Positions 1 through 10,563 of a stretch of DNA of 64,000 bases are shown in pieces. This DNA is from Glandiceps talaboti. Its lineage: Eukaryota > Hemichordata > Enteropneusta > Spengelidae. Numbering within the stretch: the first letter of the stretch is position 1; every line of letters begins with the position of its first letter. The stretch lies in the NCBI RefSeq assembly GCF_964340395.1, contig NC_135559.1, forward strand, positions 24,562,072 through 24,626,071. The letters are read 5' to 3'. The notes beneath the pieces were generated by a model. That model saw only the letters and a program-made list of their open reading frames with translations, ran no database searches and was not told where the DNA came from. Both the position numbers and the translations under genes were made by a program.

Positions 1-1350
1 GTAATCACGCCAATTGGTTATTAACACTGTAATGGTACATCAACAACTTTATAGGGCATATAAACTTTGTTATGTTTAATGTACGAAGTAAATTATATTG
101 AAATTGAAGTATGCAGTCTTTAAGGTATAGCCTTATTACCAAAAAAAATTAATTATGTAAATTATTCACTTAATCTTTAAGCGAAATCAACAACTTTTAT
201 AGGAGATATGCACTGTTATGTTTAACGTATATACTAAATTGTATTGAAATTGAAGTGTGCAGTCTTAAGATATAGCCTAATTACCGAAAATCATTAATTA
301 TGCAAATTATTCATTAACACTGTATAAAGGTACATCAACTAACTTTATAGGACATACACAATTTGTTATGGTTAATGTATGTACTGAATTGTATTGAAAT
401 TGAAGTTTGCAGTCGTAAGATATAGCCTAATTACCAAGAATCATTAATTATGCAAATTATTCATTAACACTGAAAGGTACATCAACAAGCTTTACAGGAC
501 ATATGCGATTGTTATGGTCAGTGTATGTTCTGAATTATATTGAAATTGAAGTATGTATTCTTAAGATATGGAGTCATGATGGGTGAATGGTTAGTGTGAC
601 CGGCTTGGAATCTACAGGTTGTAGTCAGGTTCGAGCCCCGTTGCTGCCTTCTGTTTGTTTCTGAGTGGCTAAAGTCCTTGGGCAAGATTTGAACCACGAC
701 TGTGCCTCAGTCAACCCAGCTGTATAATTGGGGACCTAGTAGGATGTAGGTTGCAATGTGAATGCTTTAATCCTATGCGCTTAAACAGCTGCAATGGATT
801 GTATGCTCCCGGGGAGTTGAGGAAGACTAAAGGGCCGCTGTGCCGTTCTGATCCGAGCCAGGGGTAATAAAAAATAAAAAAAATTGTAAAGTGCTTTGAG
901 CACTGAGTGGGAAAGCACTATATAAGAACCCAACATTATTATATGGCCTAATTACTGAAAATCATTAATTATGCAAATTATTCATTAACACTGTAAGGGT
1001 ACATCAACATATTTTATAGGACAAATATATGTTGTTATGTTTAATGAATATACTAAATTATATTGAAATTGAAGTATGCAGTCTTAAGATATTGCTTAAT
1101 TAGTTGATTTCATTAATATGCAAATTTCTCTAATTAAACATTAACAGATCTGGCTCAAAACCTAATCAGGTCTAGCCATTACCTAAAGATTATATATTCA
1201 AAATTTCATTACAATTGAGCCAGCCATTTTTAGAAAATGATGACGCATACACACACAAAGACAGATACAGACAGATGGACAGACAGACAAACAGACAGAT
1301 GGACACACAGACAGACTTATACCTCCCATACCCTTACGGGAGGTAAAAAT
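1..1350 (+). mobile_element. F1 Helentron/HINE-like non-autonomous element, 5' end cut by window
   Basis: This is a run of diverged core repeats of about 150 bp, recognisable by 'attaattatgcaaattattc' near 147, 293, 443 and 963. They are followed by a module with 'caaaatttcattacaattga' near 1199, a CAGA/GACA microsatellite (about 1250-1316) and a terminal hairpin at 1321-1344. The hairpin arms are acctcccata and tacgggaggt, with one mismatch. There is no coding capacity. Core repeats, a microsatellite and a 3' hairpin match the known layout of HINE and bivalve pearl elements; the class assignment is inferred from structure. The copy is interrupted by a SINE at 571-940. The 5' terminus lies outside the window. 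Confidence 0.7.
571..940 (+). mobile_element. tRNA-derived SINE inside F1 copy
   Basis: The 5' part resembles a tRNA gene. An A-box-like 'tggttagtgtg' (589-599) is followed about 40 bp later by a perfect B box, ggttcgagccc (628-638). The body is unrelated to tRNA. The 3' part has 'gtaaagtgctttgagcac' and 'gaaagcactatataagaacc', a tail type seen in many metazoan SINEs and their LINE partners. It ends in a short attatt run. A 6-bp repeat atatgg at 566-571 and 941-946 may be the target-site duplication. The tRNA-like part is an internal Pol III promoter and not a functional tRNA gene. Confidence 0.8.
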
Positions 1351-1421
1351 GAATTTTTTAACTCAGCATAACAAACTACCCTACTTAGGATGTTTAATGT
1401 TCAAATAAACTTGACTATTAT

Positions 1422-1655
1422 TATTTACATAGACCCTCATATTCCCAGGGTGTGACGTCAAAGTATAGTAATATGAAATCCATACATTATTATATACATA
1501 GACCCTCATATTCCCATGGTGTGACGTCAAAGTATAGTAATATGAAATCCATACATTATCATTTACATAGACCCTCATATTCCCAGGGTGTGACGTCAAA
1601 GTATAGTAATATGAAAGCCATACATTTCATATTACTATACTTTGACGTCACACTA
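1422..1655. repeat. 69-bp tandem repeat with CRE palindrome, ending in a perfect hairpin
   Basis: About three units recur with an exact 69-bp spacing. Each carries the 8-bp palindrome tgacgtca (1453, 1522, 1591), the consensus CREB/ATF site. A fourth tgacgtca at 1643 lies in inverted orientation. The last unit forms a perfect inverted repeat: arms 1591-1616 and 1625-1650 (26 bp each) around an 8-nt loop. Short open frames on both strands here are only readings of the repeat. Whether the CRE sites are functional is unknown. Confidence 0.85.
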
Positions 1656-2089
1656 TAGTAATATGGTCGGAACTACTTTGAATTATTTGTAAACATCTTC
1701 AACCTGAAAAATTATGATGTTGTTTGAAAATATGGTTTCCTTGCTATTCATGGATTGCCGAACATCGACCATCATCATCAGTGTAAACAATCAACAAATA
1801 CACCTCTTTTGGACACATCTATCGCCTTTCGTACAGCCACTAACGTCCGTAGACATGCTGACATCAACATCGTAAAAACTACCAGTTGTGATAGTTGCGC
1901 AATGCTGTGAAATTGTTGTCTGTTAAATTCAATTATTGATACAATTTTTGATAACGTGGTTTTGAAAATTTCACAATGTTTTCGACATTTTAACTTGCCA
2001 AACTGAGTGTTGATGTTTTTAACGTATGACTCTGAGCTGAGTGTAGGCATCCGTTCGCTTTCGTTAGTCAGTCTCTCGATATGTCTCAT
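1656..2089. other. Unassigned AT-rich stretch
   Basis: I see no repeat, RNA gene or recognisable coding region. A minus-strand open frame of 103 codons (1778-2089) has no motif I recognise, and its end abuts the inverted F1-like element, so I do not call it a gene. Confidence 0.5.
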
Positions 2090-2445
2090 TTTTACCTTCC
2101 GTAAGGAAGGTTTTATAATAGAGATGAAGTCTGTGTGTCTGTGTCTGTATCACCATTATCTAAACAACAACAACTGGCTCAATTCAAGCGAAATTTTGTA
2201 GACGTGTTCCATAGGGTAATGGCAAGAATTGATTAGGTTTTGATAAACATCCCATGAACATTAATGAGAAATTTATGTAATTAATGGTTTTCGGTTTTCA
2301 GGCTATATCTCAAGAGTGCACTCTTCAAATTCATTATAACTTGGTACATACATTTGCGATACCAAAGTGCAACTGTTCTGAAAATATTATCGATTTAGCT
2401 TTTAGTTTTGATAATTTATTGGCATATTTCGGTAATTAGACGCGG
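2090..2445 (-). mobile_element. Diverged F1-related element fragment, inverted
   Basis: Read on the minus strand this ends with a hairpin (2094-2111, arms accttcc and ggaaggt) preceded by a short GACA-like tract. Before that come the 'tggctcaatt' and 'cctaatcaattc' modules and one or two degraded core repeats with 'aattacataa'. The order matches the 3' end of the F1 copies, but the hairpin sequence differs. It is either an older copy or a sister subfamily. Confidence 0.6.
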
Positions 2446-3438
2446 TGGCCACACAAATGGAAAATGTTGTTTCTGGTCAGGAAACGTTGCCTAAAGTGGT
2501 GTGACGACGGAAATGTTTTTGGTACAGAGAGTTATTTTGTGTTTCCCTTGGATCTGCACTCTGCACTGGCTGGACAAACACTAGAAAAAAGAAGACCGAG
2601 GCAGGGTATTTAAGTGATGCAAACTCACCAGAAAACAATTTTTTTCTTGGCCTTAAAATAGGTTTACAATGAGCGCAGAGTTCACAAACAGGTAAAATAT
2701 TTATCGTTTCAATTTCATCAAATATGGACATATCATTTTCAAATTTCACACACTAATTTGAGATGAATAAAGAGAAATTGTGTCTTTTTAGATTTTCGAC
2801 TAGAAGTCTAGGAAGTATTATATTGACCTCAAACCATCTCCATTTTACCGTGTTCTTTTCCGATTTTGATAACAAACTACCGCTGTTTGTTGCAAGGCTT
2901 GTACATAATCATTTATCTAGCTCTGTATCTCAGGATATAAATACACTCTCACATATTTATCAAGTGTAATAATCTATAATTTATACCCAAATGTATGTGG
3001 TCAAAATATGGAAAATAGACCAAGCCTCGACTAGCCTACGAAGAAAATTTTGCGACAATGTATCAATAATGGTGACCTATACATTGACCTCTATATAATT
3101 AGTGTACAGTGAGGGCGCGCCACTCAACAAAACCTTGACAATTTTCCCGTAGTGATTAAAGGAATGTGAAATAGTCTCCATGCAACGAGTAGACAGACCG
3201 ACTTGTAAACTTGTGGTGGGACAGAAAGAAGTTTAACACGCACATGCCATATCCAGTATACCAGTATGTAGGGGGATCACGAAAGCCGAGTGAAGTCGAG
3301 GATGGCAAGCTTTCCTGTGCTGAGAATAGGAGGCGGGCATTTGAACAACATTTTTGACAACTAATTTTCATTGGGACTTGAAAAATCACAGATATAGAGC
3401 TAAATTTCTTGCATAAATCATGAAATTGCAAGACTATA
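2446..3438. other. Unassigned stretch
   Basis: No recognisable element or coding sequence. Open frames at 2477-2749 (minus), 2763-2969 (plus) and 3156-3476 (minus) are short and lack motifs. A GC-rich spot 'gagggcgcgccactc' near 3112 stands out from AT-rich surroundings, but no feature can be assigned. Confidence 0.5.
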
Positions 3439-3471
3439 CCCTTACGCAAGGCATTCAGTTTAAATCTGGTT
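3439..3471 (-). mobile_element. Isolated F1 5'-terminus
   Basis: The minus strand reads 'accagatttaaactgaatgc' followed by cttgcgtaaggg. This is the same end that starts the F1 copy at 8611 and closes the inverted copy at 39395. No F1 core repeats follow, so this is a solo terminus, a deletion remnant, or the end of a related element with a different interior. Confidence 0.6.
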
Positions 3472-4148
3472 TCCAATGAACGTGACTATATTTTGTAAAA
3501 GAATTAATCACTGCTCTTGACAAACGTCCCATCATTGGCAAAATGTTCCCTACCTGAAAGTCTGTGGTGTAATTTTACTGATCTCAACATATTCGTTAGT
3601 AGTAGTAGCGACGGCAGCTGTCGCAATGGTGACTACATTCTGAAAACTGAATGCACATAACAGCTGAGCGCTGTAGCCCCATCACTTCATAAAATTAATG
3701 CACGTTCAGCGTAAGAAAAAAAAGTATTTCTCATTAACGCTATGTCATCTCAGACTCATGATTCCCCTATATCTGTATCCCTCCTCGCCAATATACAGCC
3801 GACATAAGGGAATCATTCGTCCTTGATGATGTAGCACTCATTCAGAATACCGGGGGATTATATATAATTATTAAAATTATTATTATATAATATTGTTTTA
3901 ATTACTATGTATAATCCTGAGGTTAAACAAAACAAATCTTACACATTTTGTCTCCTACTAGGATGCCAGGTTGTGTAATAACTGAATTGATACTATGAAC
4001 TACAAAATGTAATATGCATGCATAAGCCAAAAATATGGAATTTATACTGTAGTCATTCTACGTTGTCACAACAACAAGTGTCTACAACACAGGTTCTGCC
4101 GTGTTCAAAATATGAGTCAAAATGTTTTTCTTTGATATTTCTAGCACT
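3472..4148. other. Unassigned stretch
   Basis: AT-rich sequence without recognisable genes or repeats, apart from a low-complexity attatt block around 3850-3905. Confidence 0.5.
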
Positions 4149-4420
4149 CAGGGGTGAACAAATCCACTGGTCCTGGGTCCAGGACTAGTGATTTTTTTGG
4201 CAGACCACACGAATTTTACCTTGTCTGGTCCGTCGGACCAGTACCTTACTGTTAATGACTATGTTAAAAAGTCCTTTGAATACACAGATTCATAGGCAAG
4301 ATTTAATGTTTCACATTAGCGCGACCTGGGACCACTAATTCTTTCAGCAGGACCACTAGATTTTTTAAGGCACTGGTCCGGGGACCACCAGTTCACAAAA
4401 TGATTTGTTCACCCCTGCTG
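4149..4420. mobile_element. hAT-like MITE
   Basis: An inverted-repeat element of about 270 bp. The left end caggggtgaacaaat (4149-4163) is matched by atttgttcacccctg (4403-4417). Inner sequences rich in 'actggtcc' and 'ggaccac' also pair across the element. CAGGGGTG is typical of hAT termini, and the flanks ctagcact (4141-4148) and gtagcact (4420-4427) resemble an 8-bp hAT target duplication with one mismatch. It encodes nothing. The hAT assignment is inferred from these ends. Confidence 0.7.
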
Positions 4421-4440
4421 TAGCACTGGTATAATTATGT

Positions 4441-4579
4441 TATTCTCCAATATTTTTCTTCATTCAGCTGTAAAAATACTCCTGACCTAAATGTTTTTTG
4501 TCACTATGAGTTGTTATTATAAGCACCCTTATGTCACCTGTATTTTCCTTGGCTGAATGAAGAAAAATATTGAGGAATA
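4441..4579. repeat. Foldback repeat, 28-bp arms
   Basis: Inverted arms at 4441-4468 and 4552-4579 differ at about two positions and enclose an 83-bp spacer. It starts about 20 bp after the hAT-like MITE. It could be a small MITE, but no target duplication is clear. Confidence 0.65.
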
Positions 4580-4920
4580 ATATCTAATTATATGGTAGTT
4601 ACGATTAGACTTCATACGCAGTCAACAATGGCAGACAATTAATTAGGGCATGTGTCTGTCCACATGTTTCCTTACAGCATGACCTGTGGGATGCAGACGT
4701 CAAATGCTTTCTTTTTCTTTGAAATAGCAATGACCAACATGCAATAAACAATGGTTCTTCAGAGGGAGAAACATTACATGTATAGTTACATGTCAATCTA
4801 AAGTATTGAAGGTATTAAATGCTAAATATCATCATTTTCATGATTATTATATGTCATGTATATTGGACCACCCCTGTTATGCATTGTTTTCAATGGAGAA
4901 AGTGATGGTATTATTATTGA

Positions 4921-5663
4921 ACACATATTGCCTGGTCATGAGGGCTATAGCACCCGTTTATTACACCCGAGGGACTGTGAGTTACCAGAATCACATGCTA
5001 TTTCCCATGGGGGTAATGAACGGGTGCTATTGCCCGAATATAGGCCAGGCAATATGTGTTTTATAATATACCTCATGCTGTGAACTCGCGGTGGCAGACG
5101 ACATCGTCAGAAGCTGCCATTTTGACCTGTTAGTGAACGCGCAGTGGTCATATGACCATGTAAAAGTTGAAGGAACTATTTCCCTAGGGAAATAGTCATT
5201 CTATTTTCCTATCACGTGACTGATTCTAGCGAATCATGGCACAGCATTATCACTAGGTATATTATAATGAACACATATTGCCTGGCCATGAGGGCTATAG
5301 CACCCGTTTATTACACCCGAGGGACTGTGAGTTACCAGAATCACATGCTATTTCCCAAGGCCAAAGGCCGAGGGAAATAGCATGTGATTCTGGTAACTCT
5401 GTCATGAGGGGTAATGAACGGGTGCTATAGCCCAAATATAGGCCAGGCAATATGTTTTACAATATACCTCATGCTATGAACTCGCGGTGGCATACGACAT
5501 CGTCAGAAGCTGCCATTTTGACCTGCTGTGAACGCGCGGTGGTCACGTGACCATGTAAAAGTTGCTGGAACTATTTCCCTAGGGAAATAGTCATTCTATT
5601 TTCCTATCACGTGACCGATTCTAGCGAATCATGGCACGGCATTATCACTAGGTATATTATAAC
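4921..5663. mobile_element. Tandemly duplicated palindrome-rich foldback element
   Basis: Two copies start at 4921 and 5271 with 'acacatattgcctgg' and end with 'cactaggtatattata'. Each contains an outer inverted repeat (acacatattgcctgg with ccaggcaatatgt), a gctatagcacccg/cgggtgctat pair and the 20-bp perfect palindrome ctatttccctagggaaatag. Copy 2 is longer because it holds a perfect hairpin with 28-bp arms (5329-5356 and 5372-5399). Copy 1 has only the left arm of that hairpin. Nothing is coded. Confidence 0.8.
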
Positions 5664-7154
5664 AGTCCGTATATTCTGCTACTGACTGAAATTGACTAGA
5701 ACTCTATTTTCATAATGACTGAAATCAACATGGAACTATTTTGACATGCAGAAACAAAATGCACATTTCTGTACATCAAAATCAACAATCATTTGTGAGG
5801 ATATTTATAAATGGATATTCTGCCATAAAATACACTCAGTCCCACACTACTAAAATGGTGTTGGAATACTACTTTGCAACAATGTCAGTTCACATAAATG
5901 TTGTAATGTTATTATTGCTTTGGTCGTTGTCACTATCTGTGATAGTTTGCAGAGCATGATTTTTGGAAGAATGGCAAGCATTTCAAAATAACTGATCCCA
6001 CGGCGACACATCACTTGACATACAATATCACACAATCTATTTTAATGGCAGCACTGCTAATTTGTACATGTAACATGTGTAATATGAGAACCCAGCATTC
6101 TGAAGTTATCCTGAACACAATGATGGTGACCAAAATGATTGACATTATGCAAATGAGTTGAAAATGTGTTCAAATATATATCCGATGCTGTTTTTAACAT
6201 TCAATGTAAAATCTTGAAAAATCACACTTCGTACAAAATTCAGCTTTATTCATCTTTAAAGTTCCCAACATGAAATTCCTTGCATGAAAATGAATTCCCA
6301 GGTGACATATAATGAAAATATTATTGCCTGATACCCTCGTCGTGCTCATCATCTCCTTGCACCTCAGGCATACAACCCATATCAATACAATAATATATAA
6401 GATGATATGATATACTGACAAAACTAGATACATATTAACAGACTTTAATTGTTTGTTTCACTTGATTGTCTATTAAACAGACTTTAATTGTTTGTTTCAC
6501 TTGATTGTCTATTAAACTTCATCAATGTCTTTTCTCAACTTAAACTTATTATAGAAAATTAATGCATTTCTTAGACAATTGAAGAAATTACTTGCACAAA
6601 AGAATAAGAACTACAAACAGATGGCACATGAATAGGATAGGATGACCTGGGTACACTAATCCATACATGATGAATACTATATTCTTCTCCATCAGGCAGC
6701 CAACCATGAATAGTTTATAATAAGACAATCAATAGTGTCTGTGATAATGCAGGGAATTGCTGAATTTCACATTTTCAGTAACTGAACCTGCAATAATTTT
6801 CAGGTCCCAATGCACATTCCTGACTAATGTGGGTTAAAACAGACAGTACATACTTTAGGTGAATGTAGGTAACCCAGCTGGACACTGATGGTTCCATTTC
6901 TGTAATCCCAAGTCAGAACAAATTTCCATCAACTTGTGGGAATTCTCCTGACTCACCAACATGTACGTGTATATTATATATCACTACAGGTTTCACTAAC
7001 AAAAACTACATCAAGTCTGCCAGTCTACTTGTATGATCAAATTTTTGAACTTTTTTAATACAGTTATTACATTATTGTGTTCTTACACTTCTCATGATCA
7101 CTTGTACATTCAATTCATAATATACATTAATTAAGTTAAACGAACATAATCATA
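5664..7154. other. Unassigned AT-rich stretch with a 39-bp duplication
   Basis: No recognisable gene; open frames here are under 80 codons and lack motifs. The only structure I see is a tandem doubling with a 39-bp period around 6434-6516, where 'gactttaattgtttgtttca' occurs at 6441 and 6480. Confidence 0.55.
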
Positions 7155-7318
7155 AACATTCTCCTCACACAGATTTAATAATACAAGTTAGGGTGTGTGT
7201 GACTTTCTCCTGACTCACAGAGAATTTAAAAAATAATACACCTTACGGCGTGTGTGACTTTCTCCTGACTATACAGAGAATTTACAATAACACACCTTAG
7301 GGTATGTGTGACTTTGAA
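7155..7318. repeat. Short tandem repeat, about 55-bp period, three copies
   Basis: The string tgtgtgactttctcctgact recurs with spacings of 55 and 54 bp (gacttt at 7201, 7256 and 7310), each time followed or preceded by acagagaattta and acaccttagg-like blocks. The edges are degraded. Confidence 0.75.
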
Positions 7319-7647
7319 AGAAATTTCTTCACTTTTCTAGACAGTGGTAGCAGTTTCCTAAAGTGTTTGTTTATCGTCCAAACACTTTTACATTTCCTGA
7401 ACGTACAGCTAATAACCACCTGTTGAATCACAAGACACACATGTACTATGAATACAAACATACAGTTGTGCTAAAGTCAGTCTAACCTATATAACTTGAA
7501 ATTATAACAAAGGAAATGAACCTTTTTCTTTTCTTTTCTTTTTTTGGTATAATTTACATTACAAGTGGTCGATTGCATGACTGTATTTAAATGCATATTA
7601 AAGCCAACAAGTGTTAAGATGTAAGACATTGTATCTAGATGGGTAAA

Positions 7648-8033
7648 ATCAATTCTCGCTATCTGCAATACAATTCTATGCATCGCTAAGGAGTCAAATG
7701 GAACGCAGTCTCGCGACTGCGCTTGCATTTGTCCACACCTACACTTCTGGTCGCCTACGTCAATACACGTGAATTTAATTTGTAACAAATAAGATAAACG
7801 CAAGTTTTAAGCTCATATAATTATGGAGGTGGGAAATTTAAATATGTACAGTATCTTTCCAGAGCAAAATTACAAGAGATGTCTAGGACTGAAAATGGGA
7901 AAGAAACATTCCTGTGTATTAGCATAGCCGACCGGAAGTGTAGTTGTCGACATTAGAACGCGTTGTCGCGCGACCTCGTTCCATTTGACTCCACAGTGAT
8001 GTGTAGAATTGTATTGCAGGTAGCGAGAATTAT
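7648..8033. mobile_element. Inverted-repeat (MITE-like) element, about 100-bp arms
   Basis: Sequence 7648-7755 is repeated in inverted, diverged form at 7935-8033. Both arms contain ctcgcta-ctgcaatacaattcta, ggagtcaaatggaacg, a CG-rich cgcgcg/ctcgcgac block and ctacacttc-ggtcg. The arms are far more CpG-rich than their surroundings. Open frames at 7477-7803 and 7870-8073 (both minus) overlap the arms and are not taken as genes. Confidence 0.7.
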
Positions 8034-8164
8034 TGTATGACCTATAACATATATCAAGATTCCATTGATACAAATTAGAACACTGTATTCAATTGGAATA
8101 CATGTACATTGCAGACTGTGTGCAATAACATTTTGGCATACCTACAATATAACTTCTTGAAAAA

Positions 8165-8520
8165 TAGTGCTGATGGCATTGCAGCAAAACTGTATTTGGC
8201 TGTTGCTATGGGTGTGGTCTTGATGCTAAGCATATTTGCATACATTTTTGGAATCTTTATTCATGTGCCTACTTATGCCTGTTATCTTTGAAATATCCAC
8301 CACCACTTGGCTGTTGCTATGGGCTTGGTCTTGTTGCTAGCAATCTGTACATACATTTTTTGATTCTTTATTCACTTGCCTACCTGACCCTGTTGTTATC
8401 CTTGGAATATGCATCATTTCACTGTTGCTACGGGCATGGCAATGGTTGGGACAGTTGTGTTAATGTTATCTTTGATTACATGGTAAAGATACTAGTAACA
8501 ATGTGATCATATGTAGTTAC
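8165..8520 (+). mobile_element. F3 element, 5' fragment with alpha core repeats
   Basis: It starts with the F3 5' terminus (gtgctgatggcattgcagca, then aaaactgta) and holds three to four alpha units marked by 'ggctgttgctatgggcgtgg'-like sequence, ttgttgctag and gcatacattttt. The 3' half of F3 (beta repeats, GACA tract and terminus) is missing. Weak open frames here are readings of the repeat. Confidence 0.65.
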
Positions 8521-8610
8521 AAGTGGTTACATACACACTGAAAATCCTACAAAGTAGCATTCAAAACACACCTTTTTCCTTACCTCAAAGGAGTTCGTCT
8601 GAACTACTGA

Positions 8611-9975
8611 ACCAGATTTAAACTGAATGCCTCCCGTAAGGGAATCACTAATTATGCAAATAACTCATTAAACTAAAAAAAAAATATGGTAACAGACTTG
8701 GGTTTTTGGACAAGCGTACTTTCTTAGGTTAATGTATGTGCCAAATTATACGGAACTTGAAGAGTGCATGATACTGCTTAATTTATGAATATCATTCATT
8801 ATTCAAAATACTCATAAAAGGTAAAAGTTATAGCAACAAACTTCATAAGACAGGTGCGTATTATTGTGGTTGATATATGTACCATATTATACGAAATTTG
8901 AAGCTTGCATTTTTAAGATACAACCTAGTTACCTAAAATCATTAATTATGCAAATTTTTCATTCAAACTGTAAGCTATATCAAAAATTTTATAGGACATA
9001 TCCGCATTGTTATGGTTAACATATGTACTACATTATATTGAAATTCAAGTATGCATTCTTATGATATATCTTAATTACCGAAAATCATTAATCATGCAGA
9101 TTAGTTATTAACACTGTAATGGTACATCAAAAAACTTTATAGGGCGTATAAACTTTGTTATGTTTAATGTATGAAGTAAATTATATTGAAATTGAAATAT
9201 GCAGTCTTAAGATATAGCCTAATTACTGAAAATGATTAATTATGCACATTATTCACTTAATCTTTAAGCGAAATCAACGACTTTTATAATTACCAAGAAA
9301 TCATTAATTATGCAAATTATTCATTAACACTGAAAGGTATATCAACAAGCTTTACAGGACATATGCGATTGTTATGGTTAACGTGTGTACTGAATGATAT
9401 TGAAATTGAAGTATGTACTCTTAGGATATAGGTTATATGTTCCTGGGGAGTTGAGGAAGACTAAAGGGCCGCTGTGCCGTTCTGATCCGAGCCAGGGGTA
9501 ATAATTGTAAAGTGCTTTGAGCACGGAGTGGGAAAGCACTATATAAGAACCCAACATTATTATATGGCCTAATTACTGAAAATCATTAATTATGCTGATT
9601 ATTCATTAACACTGTAAGGTACATCAACAAACCTGGTAGGACATATGTGTTTTCTTATGGTTAACGTATGTACTAAATTATGTTGAATTTGAAGTATGCA
9701 ATCTTAAGATATTGCTTAATTAGTTGATTTCTTTAATATGCAAATTTCGGTAATTAAACATTAACAGATCTGGCTCAAAACCTAATCAGGTCTAGCCATT
9801 ACCCTAAAGATTATATATTCCAAATTTCATTACGATTGAGCCAGCCAATTTTTAGAAAATGATGACACAGACACACACACACGGACAGACAGACAGACAG
9901 ACGGACGGACGGACGGACACACAGACAGACATTCCCCTTTTAATACCTCCCGTACCCTTACGGGGGGTGAAAATG
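8611..9975 (+). mobile_element. F1 Helentron/HINE-like element, near full length
   Basis: The 5' end is 'accagatttaaactgaatgc' followed by ctcccgtaaggga, a small hairpin. Core repeats of about 150 bp follow (attaattatgcaaatt at 8940, then about 9087, 9236, 9304 and 9585). Then come the caaatttcattacgattgag module (9821), the GACA/GACG tract (9885-9930) and the 3' hairpin at 9945-9968. A truncated SINE sits at 9431-9567 in the same core position as in the first F1 copy. It has no coding capacity. Confidence 0.75.
9431..9567 (+). mobile_element. Truncated SINE copy inside F1
   Basis: This matches the 3' half of the SINE at 571-940: cctggggagttgaggaagac, then gccgctgtgccgttctgatc, gtaaagtgctttgagcac and the cactatataagaaccc tail, ending in the same atatgg junction. 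The tRNA-like head is missing. Because the F1 site is the same, this is most likely one ancestral insertion that later lost its 5' half. Confidence 0.75.
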
Positions 9976-10563
9976 AAATGATTGGAATATATCTAGAAGA
10001 GAGTAGAATTCAACTCTATCACACTATCTTTCATGTCATAGTCTATCAATACTTGTATGTTCTTGAAATTTTACAGCACACGATGAACTATAAACATGAC
10101 AGCTTTTATCACTGACCCATTTCCCCCTGAATTGAATGAATCATAAACTGATGTCAATTTTTATCCCATACTACAGTGATTTTGTTGGAATCATTTTTCC
10201 CTATCAATCATCATACAAACACATCCATCCATCCAATTTCTATGCCCATCATGTGGTTATGACTCATATCCCCATCTGGTACTAAAAGAATGGTACACAT
10301 TAGCTCAGCTAGCTCCTGGTTAAAACATTAGCTTATCTGTGAGCTGTCATGCGCTTAAGATTGAGATCTTTTGATGTTTTTGGTTTCACTTAACCCCAGT
10401 TAGGGAGGTTGTGATCTCTGACATTTATAGTTACTGACACTGCTCACCTATTTGTACATGCAATCAAAAGGACAAGACATTACATACATTTTGAAAGTGT
10501 TTCAATTATGTCTGTCCATGGTGACTTGTGTGTACTGCTATAGAAATATATTAAACATTGTAT
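9976..10563. other. Unassigned stretch
   Basis: Nothing recognisable between the F1 element and minisatellite A; mildly AT-rich, with no clear repeats. Confidence 0.5.

Noticed and set aside
571-645. Functional tRNA gene
   Set aside because: A- and B-box-like sequences are present, but no cloverleaf with a paired acceptor stem could be formed, and the unit continues into a SINE body and tail.
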